From CAVYPR01 sp963770505 (lineage in GTDB: Bacteria > Actinomycetota > Acidimicrobiia > Acidimicrobiales > RAAP-2), in the NCBI GenBank assembly GCA_963770505.1, contig CAVYPR010000003.1, positions 496,001 to 560,000 on the forward strand: a DNA stretch of 64,000 bases, in the 5' to 3' direction. The position numbers and the translations under genes were made by a program. This document shows, in pieces, positions 1 through 8,605 of this stretch (position 1 is the first letter of the stretch; every line of letters starts with the position of its first letter). The notes below the pieces were generated by a model that saw only the letters and a program-made list of their open reading frames with translations, was not told the origin of the DNA and did not search any database.

Positions 1-309
1 TTCGTCACGTCTTGCGCACCACAGCGCAGGCTCAGGTCTTGGCGGCCGCCGTTCCATCGATCGCGCAAGCTCGCGCCTTCGAGGCCCGGCCGGACCAGGA
101 ACCGGCGATGTCGGCCGGGGAGACGGAAAGCGTGGACGTCACCGACGTCTCCGCACCTGTACACGTCCTCGGCCGGGGCCCGTCTCACCGGCCATGTGCA
201 CAGCGGGAGGTCCGCGAATGACCGCTCGATGAGCACCTGACCACGCAGTGTCAGTTACACAGTCGTTCCAGGTCGGACGGCGGAAACCAACCAAAAGGAG
301 AAGCGAAGA
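1..309. other. Upstream region without a convincing gene
   Basis: An open frame of 69 codons at 12-221 has no ribosome binding site and no recognisable motif, so I do not call it. The only clear signal is AAGGAG at 295-300, nine bases before the GTG start at 310. I could not find a convincing -35/-10 pair. Confidence 0.4.
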
Positions 310-816
310 GTGAGACGTTTCAAGCTCAACAGGAAGGCGGCAGCCGTCGGGGTGGTCGTGGGCTTGGCCCTTGCCGTTGGCGGGGTGGCCTTCGCCTACG
401 TCACGGCGACAGGTTCGGGCACCGGCTACGGCAAGGTGGGCACAAAGTCCACAGTCACCGGCAAGCTGACGGTGAGCGTCACATCATGCATCACGCCGAC
501 AAAGCTGCTCCCGGGTGAGACCCAGAGCTGCACCTACAAGGTGCACAACCCGACGGGCGGGCAGGTGAAGTTCACAGCCAACACCATCGCCCTGGCAACG
601 ACAAACACGCCGACAGTCACCGGCACAGCCGGGAAGGTGACCGGGTGCAAGCTGGTCTGGTTCACGGTCACAATCGCCACCCAGGCGGTGCCGACCACCT
701 TGGCCGCAGGAGGCACAGCCACCGGCGTCGTGCACCTGAAATGGAACACAACCGCCACACCACAGACAGCGTGCCTGGGCGCCAAGCCCAAGTTCACGAT
801 CACGGTGCCCGCCTGA
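310..816 (+). CDS. Small secreted beta-rich surface protein
   Basis: A 168-residue protein with an uncleaved-looking or signal-peptide hydrophobic segment at about residues 10-30 (basic MRRFKLNRK n-region). It is followed directly by the motif AYVTATGSGTGYGKVGT and then a Thr/Val-rich domain that is probably all beta. The GTG start is supported by AAGGAG nine bases upstream. The mature domain contains a C-x-Y-K-V-H-N-P segment and ends with T-A-C-L-G; both are shared with the protein at 1096, and the signal-exit motif recurs in the protein at 2214. First gene of a group of four; a hairpin terminator at 880-912 separates it from the next gene. I do not recognise the family. SipW-type biofilm matrix proteins have a similar layout, but no SipW gene is seen here. 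Confidence 0.8.
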   Translation: MRRFKLNRKAAAVGVVVGLALAVGGVAFAYVTATGSGTGYGKVGTKSTVTGKLTVSVTSCITPTKLLPGETQSCTYKVHNPTGGQVKFTANTIALATTNTPTVTGTAGKVTGCKLVWFTVTIATQAVPTTLAAGGTATGVVHLKWNTTATPQTACLGAKPKFTITVPA

Positions 817-879
817 GCAGGCAGTGACGATCTGGTGGGCCTCGACCCGCCAGGTCCCGTGATAGCACGAGCCGGAAAG

Positions 880-912
880 CCGGGTCACGGAGCATGCCGC
901 TCCGTGACCCGG
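880..912 (+). terminator. Strong hairpin terminator after the first surface gene
   Basis: Perfect 13-bp inverted repeat, CCGGGTCACGGAG and its complement, with a 7-base loop. It lies 64 bases past the stop at 816. No U-tract, as is usual for actinobacterial terminators. Confidence 0.75.
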
Positions 913-1095
913 CGGACCGGCCGGACCCCACGACCGCATCCACCAACGAGAACGGTGAGGCGCAGTGAACGTTGACCAGTCGGTGATCGAAGCGACGAGG
1001 GCAAGGGCGGGCGCGCTCCTGGCTTCGTCGGTCCGCTCAGCGGCCGGGCGGCGAGGCCCGGCGGGTGCACCACGGTCGGAGCGGACGGTGGCCCG

Positions 1096-2217
1096 ATGAA
1101 CGGGGCGACGGCGCGCAGCATGGCGGCTGGTCGAACCCTGCGCACCGTCCCGGGCCGGGTCGTCTCGGCGTTCGCACACGGCGCGCCGAGGGGCCTGACG
1201 GCGGGGGAGCGGGAGCCATCGCCGGCCGGGAGGTTCGGGCGGACGAGGTCGGTGGTGCGGGCGAGCACGGTGGCAGTCACCACGGCCGGCCTCGCCTTCG
1301 GCGCCGGGGCCCTCCTGATCGCCCTGGCCTTCGGGAGCTCCACCCCGGGTGCGGGCTCGGCCGATCGCAACGTCGCACCCGACACGACGCTCACCGCCGA
1401 CGCCGACTTCCTCATCACAAGCACCGTGAGCAGCTCGGCGGCGTGTGACAACGTCGCCCTCTTCCTCCCCGGGGCCCAGGACTACATCTGCTACACGGTG
1501 CACAACCCGTACACACAGCCCTTCACGGTCGAGTCGATCAGCATCAGCAAGACGACGGCCCCGACAGACTGTCCCGTCTCCAACCTCGATCTGAGCGACA
1601 CGACGTACTCGGGCACGCCGGCGTTGACCGTCGCCGCGCACGGCACCGGAGTCGTGGCCGAGCCGATCTCCATGGTCGCCAGCACAACAAACCAGGACGC
1701 CTGCCTGGGCACCACCTTCCAGTTCTCCAACGTCGGTACGGCCAGGGTGACAACACCGACGACGCCGTCCACCAGCACGACCACCACGACGGCCCCCGTC
1801 ACCACCACGACGGGACCCGCGACCCCGACCACGACCACGACGGCACCGGTCACCACGACCACCGAGGCACCGTCGAGCCCGCTGGCCTCCACGGGCGCGG
1901 ACATCGCCGGAGCGAGCGGTGCCGGCATGCTGGCGATCGGCGTCGGGGCGCTCTTGGTCCTGGCCGGCAAGAGGCGACGCCGGAAAGTCGTCGGAGGAAC
2001 TGGGAGAGGGATCGGCACCGTGAGCTCCCTCCCCCGACCCGTCCCGGTGCATGGTGGTGACCGCCCGATCTCGCCCAGCGAGTCCGCCGGAAGCCCCCTC
2101 TTCGCACGAGGGGCCCGCGCCGTCCGCCCCTCAGCCCAGCCCCCCGTCCCCGACCGCGGTCACTGGGTCCCGGTGACCGTCTCGGGTCCGCCACGACACC
2201 GGGAGGCGGGATCGTGA
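1096..2217 (+). CDS. Surface protein with LASTG sortase signal
   Basis: A 373-residue protein. Residues about 52-80 form a hydrophobic export segment, so the true start may be later (GTG codons near 1252). Residues about 100-215 form a beta-rich domain related to the protein at 310 (shared LPG, Y-T-V-H-N-P and Q-D-A-C-L-G segments). Residues 217-260 are a Thr/Pro linker of the wall-spanning type. LASTG at 263-267 is followed by a hydrophobic segment (270-291) and KRRRRK, which matches the LAxTG signal of class E sortases such as the one encoded at 54055. Oddly, about 80 more residues follow the basic stop-transfer, much longer than usual. The stop overlaps the next start by four bases (GTGA). 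Confidence 0.75.
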   Translation: MNGATARSMAAGRTLRTVPGRVVSAFAHGAPRGLTAGEREPSPAGRFGRTRSVVRASTVAVTTAGLAFGAGALLIALAFGSSTPGAGSADRNVAPDTTLTADADFLITSTVSSSAACDNVALFLPGAQDYICYTVHNPYTQPFTVESISISKTTAPTDCPVSNLDLSDTTYSGTPALTVAAHGTGVVAEPISMVASTTNQDACLGTTFQFSNVGTARVTTPTTPSTSTTTTTAPVTTTTGPATPTTTTTAPVTTTTEAPSSPLASTGADIAGASGAGMLAIGVGALLVLAGKRRRRKVVGGTGRGIGTVSSLPRPVPVHGGDRPISPSESAGSPLFARGARAVRPSAQPPVPDRGHWVPVTVSGPPRHREAGS

Positions 2218-2744
2218 TGGGGCACGGGACCGTCAGGCGACGGGCCGTGCACGCGGCGCCCCGGGCACCGAGACGACGCCGGCGCGCCCCGCTCCTCATC
2301 GTGGCGGCAAGTGCCCTGGCCATCGGCCTGATCGCCGGCACCGCCTGGTCCTACGTCACCGCATCCGGCTCGGGCACGGGACTGGGGAAGATCGGGACCA
2401 CCACCACGGTCACGGTGACCGCGGCCACCGCAACGGCCAGCCTCCTCCCGGCCGGAACGGGGGCGGCCTACTTCACGCTCAAGAACACAAACCCGTTCGT
2501 CGTCACGTTCACGAAGCTCACCGGCGCCACAGTTGTGTCGAACACAGTGACCGCCTGCCCGAGCGCCAACGTCAGCATCGTTCCGACGATGCCCTACACA
2601 TTGCCGACCGCGGTGACAGTGGCCGCCAGCACGACCAGCCCCACCAAGTCCATCCCCACGCTGGTGAAGCTGGCCGCCACAGCGCCCACGGGCTGCCAAG
2701 GTGTCACGTTCACCCTGACCCTCACCTTCACGGGGAAGTCGTGA
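2214..2744 (+). CDS. Small secreted surface protein, paralog of 310
   Basis: A 176-residue protein whose N-terminus is rich in Arg (residues 1-26), followed by a hydrophobic export segment (about 27-45) and the motif SYVTASGSGTGLGKIGT. That motif nearly repeats the one in the protein at 310. The remaining about 125 residues are Thr/Val/Ala-rich and probably beta-sandwich, with two Cys. GTG start at 2214 (or ATG at 2217) after GGGAGGCGGG; it overlaps the preceding stop by four bases and its own stop overlaps the next start, so translation is probably coupled. Function unknown; likely a surface or fibre subunit (inference). Confidence 0.78.
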   Translation: MMGHGTVRRRAVHAAPRAPRRRRRAPLLIVAASALAIGLIAGTAWSYVTASGSGTGLGKIGTTTTVTVTAATATASLLPAGTGAAYFTLKNTNPFVVTFTKLTGATVVSNTVTACPSANVSIVPTMPYTLPTAVTVAASTTSPTKSIPTLVKLAATAPTGCQGVTFTLTLTFTGKS

Positions 2745-4093
2745 TGCGCGACGCTCGCCAGCGGCCGACCGGTGCCACGCGAAGCCCGGCGACCCAGGTC
2801 GTCGGCACTCGGCACCGGACCACCAGGAGCAGCACGCCGATGGTCCACACCCCTCGAGGGGCCCACGCCGCGCCGCGCCGGCCCCGTCGCTACCTAGCAG
2901 TGCTCTCCATCGCCACCGCCATCGTGGTCGGCTTTGCCGGGGTGGCCGCCGCCACCTTGGCCATCACGGGCACCGGGTCGGCGCAGGCCAAGGCCGAGAC
3001 CCTGTCGGCGCCCACGGGCCTCACCACAAACGGGGCGTCGACCAGCTCCAAGATCAGCATCAAGTGGACTGCCCCGGCCACACCCACCCCCACCGGGTAC
3101 GTCGTCTACCGGTGCACGGGCACAGGCTGCACGCCCACCACCGCCAACACCATTGCCAGTGGGGGGTGCAAGAGCACGGTCACAGTCCCTCTGGCCACCA
3201 CCACCTGTATCGACACAGGTCTCAGCGGCGCCACGAAGTACAACTATGCCGTCGCCGCGGTGTACCACAAATGGGTGAGCCCCCTCAGCACGAAGTACCA
3301 GGGCCAGACGACCAGCATCGTCATCACCAACACCGCCTGCACAGTGAAGGTCACGACGAACACCCACGCCACGACAAAGGGATGCACGGCGGCGGCCAAC
3401 GAGAAGGTGACCTCACTCGCCCTCTACCCGCCGACCGACATCGCCACAGGTGACGTGCTCATCGCCCAGGTGACCGCCCGGGTCGCCCACACAAAGTTCA
3501 CGAGCATCACGCCACCCACGGGATGGACCGAGATCCCGACAGCGTCGTACAAGACAAGCGGCACCATCTTCCTCTACGTCTTCTACTGCGTGGTCGGCAA
3601 GGCGACAAACTGCAAGAAGACAGCGACCTCGTGGACGTGGAGCTGGGTGTCCACCCAGACACCCAACCCGGACGCGTCCGGCGGGATCATGCAGTTCAGC
3701 GGCGTGACACCGACGACCCCGGTCGATGTGGCGAAGACGACACACGGCGCCAGCAACGGGTGGCTCACGGCGACAGCACCGTCGGTGACGACGACGAAGA
3801 ACGGCGACGAGATCGTGGTCTTCTTCGCCAGCGGGGCCAGGCAGTCCTTCACAACAGCCACCTGCAGCTCGGCCGCAGGCTACGGCATGAAGCACTACTA
3901 CTCGGCCCGTTCACTCAACACAACAGTGAAGACAGGCAGGGCGAACGCCTACGAGTCGGACTCCGCCGGCTGTGCCACGACGAGCGTCCAGCCTGCGGCC
4001 GGTGCCACCAACACCTTCAAGCTGACCCAGCCGACCGGCGCCAACACAACCTACGCCTGGGACTCGGCCACCCTCGCCCTGAAGCCGTCTTGA
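2741..4093 (+). CDS. Secreted fibronectin-III-like protein
   Basis: A 450-residue protein, last of the operon, starting in a GTGATG overlap with the previous stop (GTG 2741 or ATG 2744). Residues about 49-72 are a hydrophobic export segment, followed by a weaker version of the operon's motif (ITGTGSAQAKAET). Residues about 85-190 look like a fibronectin type III domain (S-A-P-T-G-L start, W-T-A-P, G-Y-V-V-Y-R, Y-N-Y-A-V-A-A-V). Residues about 195-450 form a second beta-rich domain with G-D-V-L-I-A-Q-V and T-P-P-T-G-W-T-E-I segments, resembling extracellular domains of actinobacterial secreted proteins that I cannot name. No sorting signal, so it is secreted, or membrane-held if the signal is not cleaved. 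Thr codon ACA is unusually frequent. Confidence 0.8.
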   Translation: MMRDARQRPTGATRSPATQVVGTRHRTTRSSTPMVHTPRGAHAAPRRPRRYLAVLSIATAIVVGFAGVAAATLAITGTGSAQAKAETLSAPTGLTTNGASTSSKISIKWTAPATPTPTGYVVYRCTGTGCTPTTANTIASGGCKSTVTVPLATTTCIDTGLSGATKYNYAVAAVYHKWVSPLSTKYQGQTTSIVITNTACTVKVTTNTHATTKGCTAAANEKVTSLALYPPTDIATGDVLIAQVTARVAHTKFTSITPPTGWTEIPTASYKTSGTIFLYVFYCVVGKATNCKKTATSWTWSWVSTQTPNPDASGGIMQFSGVTPTTPVDVAKTTHGASNGWLTATAPSVTTTKNGDEIVVFFASGARQSFTTATCSSAAGYGMKHYYSARSLNTTVKTGRANAYESDSAGCATTSVQPAAGATNTFKLTQPTGANTTYAWDSATLALKPS

Positions 4094-4493
4094 GAACGAG
4101 GGAGTCACCCTTCTGACGCACTCTCGGTTGGGGGGGATCCGGCCGTCGACCGGCGGCCGGACCCCGCCCGGCAGACCGCCCCAGCCGGAGCGGGGGAACA
4201 GCCCACGACACCGCGGCCGGGATGGTCGGCCCCGCCGCCCGCCTCGACGGGGCCCCCACCGGCGAAGGCGGAGGGCATGCGGTCCGAGCCCGAGGAAAGA
4301 GCCCGCAGGCAGCGATCTTTTTGACCGAAGGGCGGCCATCGGCCATGCTGCTCCGACCGGGCACAGGCGCCGATGGCGGCGCGTAGGATGACCGCTGTTC
4401 AGAGGGGTGGAGAGGTCATGCAGCACCGGCAGCGACGGAGAGCCGAGGGGCAGGCGATGAGCCCTGCCCACCCCGCAGGCAGAGACTGAGGGA
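4094..4493. other. Intergenic region with a -10-like element
   Basis: 400 bases with no credible gene. TAGGAT at 4384-4389 is a plausible actinobacterial -10 element about 105 bases before the acyl-CoA synthetase start; no matching -35 is seen. No clear terminator follows the stop at 4093. Confidence 0.35.
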
Positions 4494-6035
4494 TTGGCGG
4501 GCGTGCTCCTCGACGACGTACTCAGCCGGATGGCCGAGTCCTTCCCTGACAAGACAGCCTATTCAGTGGTCGACGGCGGCTCACTGACCTTCGCCGAGTG
4601 GGACGGCCAGGCCAATCAGCTGGCCCGCGGCCTGGTGGCCGCGGGCATCGCCCCCGACGACCGGGTGGCCGTGCACATCGGCCTGGACAACGCCCTGCGC
4701 TGGCTGGTGTCCTATACGGCGGTGCACCGGGCCGGCGCGGTGGCCGTGCCCCTCAGCCCCCGATTGAACCACGCCGAGGTCGGTCGGATGCTGGCCCACT
4801 GCGAGGCTCGCGGGTCGGTGGCCGATGGGGAACTGGCGGCCGGGGACGTGCAGCTCGATCTCGCCGTGGTGGTCGACGCCACCGTCGGTTCCCGGGCCGA
4901 CCTTGCCGGTGGCCAGACCGCGGTGGTGCCGTGGGACGAGGCGCTCGACCCCGACGGCACGCCCCTGGGGGTGCCGCGCACCGACAACGACCTCGCCGAC
5001 ATCCTCTACACCTCGGGCACCACGGGCCATCCGAAGGGCGTGGCCGTTCGCCACGTCAATGCGTCGATGGTCACCCCGGGCCCCGCCAATTGGAACGGCG
5101 GCGCCTGGTTGCACGCCAGCCCGATGTGCACCTTCGCCGGGCTCGCCTTCGTGTACAACCCGATGACGTTCGGCCTTCGAGGGATCTACATGCCACGCTT
5201 CGACGCCGGGCGCTGGCTCGAAGTCGTCGTGAAGGAGCGCCCGGTGGCCGTCTTCCTGGTCCCGGCCATGACCCACCTGCTGCTCGACCACCCCGGATTC
5301 GAGGAGGCCGACCTCTCCTCGATCCAGATCTGCTCTGTCGGTAGCGCCCCGCTGGCACCCTTCGTCATCGAGCGGCTGCAGGAGAAGATGCCTGCCGCAA
5401 TGGTCTCCAACAACTACGGGATGACCGAAGCAGGGTCCGTCTACTGCCTCACCCCGCAGGGCGAGGCCGTGCGGCGGCCCGGTTCGGTGGGACAGCCCGT
5501 GCCCCCGGCCGAGGTGAGGATCGTCGACAGCAGTGAGGCCGAGGTGCCCACCGGCGAGGTCGGCGAGGTCCGTCTGCGCATCCCCGGCCGCCCACGCGAG
5601 TACTTCGGGGACCCCGAAGCCACCTCCTCGACCTGGGTGGACGGCTGGCTGGTCACCGGCGACCTGGGCCGGGTGGATGCCGACGGGTACCTCTACATCG
5701 TGGGGCGGAGCAAGGACGTGGTGATCCGGGGTGGCAACAACGTCCACGCCGCCGACGTGGAGCACGTGATCATGGCCCACCCCGCGGTGCAGGAGGCGGC
5801 GATCATCGGGGTACCCCATCCGGTGCTGGGCGAAGACGTCGTGGCCTACGTGGTGCTCCGGCCCGGGCAGGAGCTGGACGGGGAGGAGCTCCGGGCCTAC
5901 TGCCTCGACGAGCTGGCCGACTACAAGGTGCCCAGGGAGTGGCACTTCGTGGGCGAGCTGCCGCGCAACGCCACCGGCAAGGTGATCAAGCCCCAACTGC
6001 GCCTGCGTCACGAGGCGCAGGCTCTCGACGGCTGA
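4494..6035 (+). CDS. Acyl-CoA synthetase (AMP-forming)
   Basis: Class I adenylate-forming enzyme of 513 residues, the usual length of a fatty or aryl acid CoA ligase. It should activate a carboxylic acid with ATP to the acyl-AMP and then to the CoA thioester in the cytoplasm. The phosphate loop YTSGTTGHPKG is intact (residues 172-182). N-N-Y-G-M-T-E-A, the hinge region V-G-R-S-K-D-V-V-I-R-G-G and the C-terminal catalytic Lys in N-A-T-G-K (about residue 496) are also present. The start is uncertain between TTG 4494 and GTG 4503. 41 bases separate it from the next adenylate-forming gene, suggesting an operon. Substrate cannot be told from the sequence. Confidence 0.92.
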   Translation: MAGVLLDDVLSRMAESFPDKTAYSVVDGGSLTFAEWDGQANQLARGLVAAGIAPDDRVAVHIGLDNALRWLVSYTAVHRAGAVAVPLSPRLNHAEVGRMLAHCEARGSVADGELAAGDVQLDLAVVVDATVGSRADLAGGQTAVVPWDEALDPDGTPLGVPRTDNDLADILYTSGTTGHPKGVAVRHVNASMVTPGPANWNGGAWLHASPMCTFAGLAFVYNPMTFGLRGIYMPRFDAGRWLEVVVKERPVAVFLVPAMTHLLLDHPGFEEADLSSIQICSVGSAPLAPFVIERLQEKMPAAMVSNNYGMTEAGSVYCLTPQGEAVRRPGSVGQPVPPAEVRIVDSSEAEVPTGEVGEVRLRIPGRPREYFGDPEATSSTWVDGWLVTGDLGRVDADGYLYIVGRSKDVVIRGGNNVHAADVEHVIMAHPAVQEAAIIGVPHPVLGEDVVAYVVLRPGQELDGEELRAYCLDELADYKVPREWHFVGELPRNATGKVIKPQLRLRHEAQALDG

Positions 6036-6076
6036 CCGGTCCGCCCGCACCGATCTGAGGCAAGTGGAGGACGACG

Positions 6077-7618
6077 GTGGAACCGCTGCATGACCTGACC
6101 CTGGCCGACGTCCTGCGGGAGCACCGTCGGAGCCGTCCCCAGGCAACGGCCCTCGTCTGCGGGGAGGCGCGCTACACCTACCCCGAGTTCGACCAGCGCA
6201 CCAGCCGCCTGGCCAATGCCCTGTCGGCCGAGGGCGTGGGCCAGGGCGACCTGGTGCTCTGGCTCGGGCAGAACTGTCACCGGCTCCTCGAGGGCCTCCT
6301 GGCCTGCGCCAAGATCGGCGCGGTCCTCTCTCCGGCCAACTGGCGGCAGAGCGCCGCAGAGCTGGTGACCCTGCTGGAGGACGCCAAGGCCAAGGTCGTC
6401 ATCTACCAGGAGGAGGAGATCGGGGCCCCTGTGGCCGAGGCCCGAGCCAGCTGGACGGGCCGCGCCCGCTGGCTCCAACACGACCGGCTCGACGGCGAGG
6501 ACACCTACGAGACGTTCCTCGCCTCCGGAGCCCCCCACGACCCCGAGGTCCCCGTGGACCCGGCGTGGCCGGTCCTCCAGCTCTACACGGGGGCCTTCGG
6601 TGGTGTGCCCAACGGGGCCCAGCTGGCCCACCGGGCGATCTTGGCCCAGGACCTGGTGGTGGCCATGCTCCAGCGCGTCACCGAGGACACCGTGTACCTC
6701 AACTCAGGCCCCATGTTCCACGTGGCGACCCTCATGACCACCTTCGCCACCTTCCGCATGGGCGGGACCAACGTGCTCACCCGCCGGGTCGATGCCGAGG
6801 AGCTCTGTCGGATCATCGAGGCCGAGCGCTGCAACTACGGCTTCGTCATGGGCCCGACCGCCACCGAGATCCTCGAGATCAACAAGGACGGCCGCTACGA
6901 CCTCTCCAGCCTTCGCACCTTCGGGGGCGGGGAACGCTGGAACGCCATGATCCAGGTCGACGACAGCCCGTGGGGCACCCACCCCGCCGGCTACGGCCAG
7001 ACGGAGGTGACGGGCATGCTCACCTACAACGCACTGGGCGTCGGCTCGACGGGCACCAGCGGCCGCCCGTCACCATTGGTCCAGGTGCGCATCGTCGACC
7101 CCGACGGCAACGAAGTCCCGCCCGGCGAGACCGGCGAGATCGTGGCCCGGGGTCCCATCGTGGCCAACGGCTATCACCAGCGACCCGAGCTCAACGCCCA
7201 GCGGTTCCGCCGAGGCTGGTGGCACACCAGCGACCTCGGGAGGAGGGAGCCTGACGGCTCCATCACCTTCGTCGCCCCCCTCACCCGCATCGTGAAGTCG
7301 GCGGCCGAGAACGTCTACCCGGCCGAGGTCGAGGGCTGCCTGGCCCGACATCCGGCAGTGAAGGAGGCGGCCATCATCGGCATCCCCGACAAGGTCTGGA
7401 CCCAGCGGGTCATGGCCGTGGTGGTGGCCAAGGAGGGGGAGACGGTCACGGCCGATGAGCTCATCGAGCACTGCCGTGCGCACATCGCCTCGTACAAGAA
7501 GCCGAGTCTCGTGGAGTTCGTGGACGAGCTGCCCAAGAAGGGGTGGGCGGTGGACTACGAGGCGCTGGACGAGCGGTTCGGCGGGGGCGGCTATCCGGGG
7601 CTCGGGACCGCTCACTGA
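6077..7618 (+). CDS. Acyl-CoA synthetase-like protein with degenerate motifs
   Basis: A 513-residue homolog of the adenylate-forming enzymes, colinear with its neighbour over the full length (hinge, Y-P-A-E-V-E, A-A-I-I-G-I-P). The phosphate loop is altered to YTGAFGGVPNG (residues 170-180), losing the Ser/Thr-rich part and the Lys. The C-terminal catalytic segment is LPKKGWAVDYEAL (from residue 485), with no canonical T-G-K. I have seen this Y-T-G-A-F type in a subgroup of mycobacterial and related FadD-like proteins, so it may be a divergent active clade rather than a dead copy. Starts GTG at 6077 after GTGGAGGAC. Probably co-transcribed with the gene at 4494. Confidence 0.88.
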   Translation: MEPLHDLTLADVLREHRRSRPQATALVCGEARYTYPEFDQRTSRLANALSAEGVGQGDLVLWLGQNCHRLLEGLLACAKIGAVLSPANWRQSAAELVTLLEDAKAKVVIYQEEEIGAPVAEARASWTGRARWLQHDRLDGEDTYETFLASGAPHDPEVPVDPAWPVLQLYTGAFGGVPNGAQLAHRAILAQDLVVAMLQRVTEDTVYLNSGPMFHVATLMTTFATFRMGGTNVLTRRVDAEELCRIIEAERCNYGFVMGPTATEILEINKDGRYDLSSLRTFGGGERWNAMIQVDDSPWGTHPAGYGQTEVTGMLTYNALGVGSTGTSGRPSPLVQVRIVDPDGNEVPPGETGEIVARGPIVANGYHQRPELNAQRFRRGWWHTSDLGRREPDGSITFVAPLTRIVKSAAENVYPAEVEGCLARHPAVKEAAIIGIPDKVWTQRVMAVVVAKEGETVTADELIEHCRAHIASYKKPSLVEFVDELPKKGWAVDYEALDERFGGGGYPGLGTAH

Positions 7619-7645
7619 CCGGTCGCATCGGCCCTCCGGGGCGCC

Positions 7646-8494
7646 ATGGCACGGCCGGCTGGTGCACCGGTCAGCGGGGAACTCCTCGAGACCCCACTTG
7701 CGGCGGAAGGGCGGGAGCGGCTGAGATCGGCGGCGAGGAGGCCAGCGTTGCCCGCAAGACACCGCATCGCCAGGTTCGCGGGGAAGGCCGCCGCCGCCAC
7801 CCTGGCCGCCCAGTACCTGCCGAGCACGGTCACCTTGGGCCAGTGGACCTCGTTCCAGGCGCTGCCCGGCGAGCTGTGCCGGTGGCAGGGCCCCCCGGTC
7901 CTCCCCCGGGTCGCCCTCACCTTCGACGACGGGCCCAGCCCCGAGGCCACCCCCGCCGTGCTGGACCGCCTGGAGGCGCTCAACCTCCGGGCGACCTTCT
8001 TCCCCCTGGCTTCCCTCGTGGAGCGCCACCCCGACCTGGTGGCCGAGGTTGTCGGCCGTGGCCACGCCGTGGGAACCCACGGCTACCGCCACCTGCACCA
8101 CCTCGCCCACTCTCCGGCCTGGGTGGCGGCCGACTTGGCCGAGGCGGACCGGGTCATGGCCACCGTCGGCCTCGACCCCACCTGGTACCGACCGAGCTAC
8201 GGCCAGGCCACGGGGTCCACCCTGGTGGCCGCCCGGCTGCGGGGGTGGCGGACGGTGCTGTGGTCGGCCTGGGGGCGGGAGTGGACGACGACCGACCCGG
8301 TGGAGGTGGCCGGGCGGATCGCCCGCCGTCTCCGGCCCGGGGCGGTGGTGCTGCTGCACGACAACGACGCCTTCGGCACGCCCGGCATGTGGCGGGTCGG
8401 GCTCGACTCGCTCGAGCTGGTGGCCGCGGACCTCGAGCGGCGTGGCCTGGAGGCGGTGACCCTCGACGAGTTGGTGGGTTCCCCGGCGGGATGA
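7646..8494 (+). CDS. Polysaccharide deacetylase (CE4, NodB-like)
   Basis: A 282-residue protein with a NodB homology domain from about residue 88. TFDDG (92-96) supplies the catalytic base and metal Asp, H-G-Y-R-H-L-H-H the metal-binding His motif, R-P-S-Y-G the substrate-groove motif, and V-L-L-H-D-N-D the C-terminal His motif. The family removes acetyl groups from peptidoglycan or other N-acetylated glycans in a metal-dependent reaction. No clear signal peptide precedes the domain; residues 1-85 are basic then weakly hydrophobic, so it may be membrane-associated or export may use a later part. It lies 27 bases after the CoA-ligase-like gene and converges on the giant surface gene. Confidence 0.85.
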   Translation: MARPAGAPVSGELLETPLAAEGRERLRSAARRPALPARHRIARFAGKAAAATLAAQYLPSTVTLGQWTSFQALPGELCRWQGPPVLPRVALTFDDGPSPEATPAVLDRLEALNLRATFFPLASLVERHPDLVAEVVGRGHAVGTHGYRHLHHLAHSPAWVAADLAEADRVMATVGLDPTWYRPSYGQATGSTLVAARLRGWRTVLWSAWGREWTTTDPVEVAGRIARRLRPGAVVLLHDNDAFGTPGMWRVGLDSLELVAADLERRGLEAVTLDELVGSPAG

Positions 8495-8572
8495 CCCCGC
8501 TCGGGTCCGGGAACCTTGGCGACGAGGGCTCGCGTGGGCCCCCGTGGGCGGGGCGAGGGCGGACCGCTCAGT

Positions 8573-8597
8573 CCCCCGACCGGCCAGGCGTCGGGGG
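8573..8597. terminator. Hairpin between convergent genes
   Basis: Inverted repeat CCCCCGAC / GTCGGGGG (8-bp arms, 9-base loop) between the stop of the deacetylase (8494) and the stop of the minus-strand giant gene (8606). It could serve both directions. Confidence 0.5.
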
Positions 8598-8605
8598 TCG
8601 GTCGG

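Noticed and set aside
12..221. A 69-codon open frame at the window start
   Set aside because: No ribosome binding site, no motif and unremarkable composition.
484..2052. A 522-codon minus-strand frame across the first surface genes
   Set aside because: Arg/Gly-rich antisense shadow of genes that have signal peptides, ribosome binding sites and a sorting signal on the plus strand.
4581..6146. A 521-codon minus-strand frame opposite the acyl-CoA synthetase
   Set aside because: His/Gly/Val-rich shadow; the plus strand has all the enzyme motifs.
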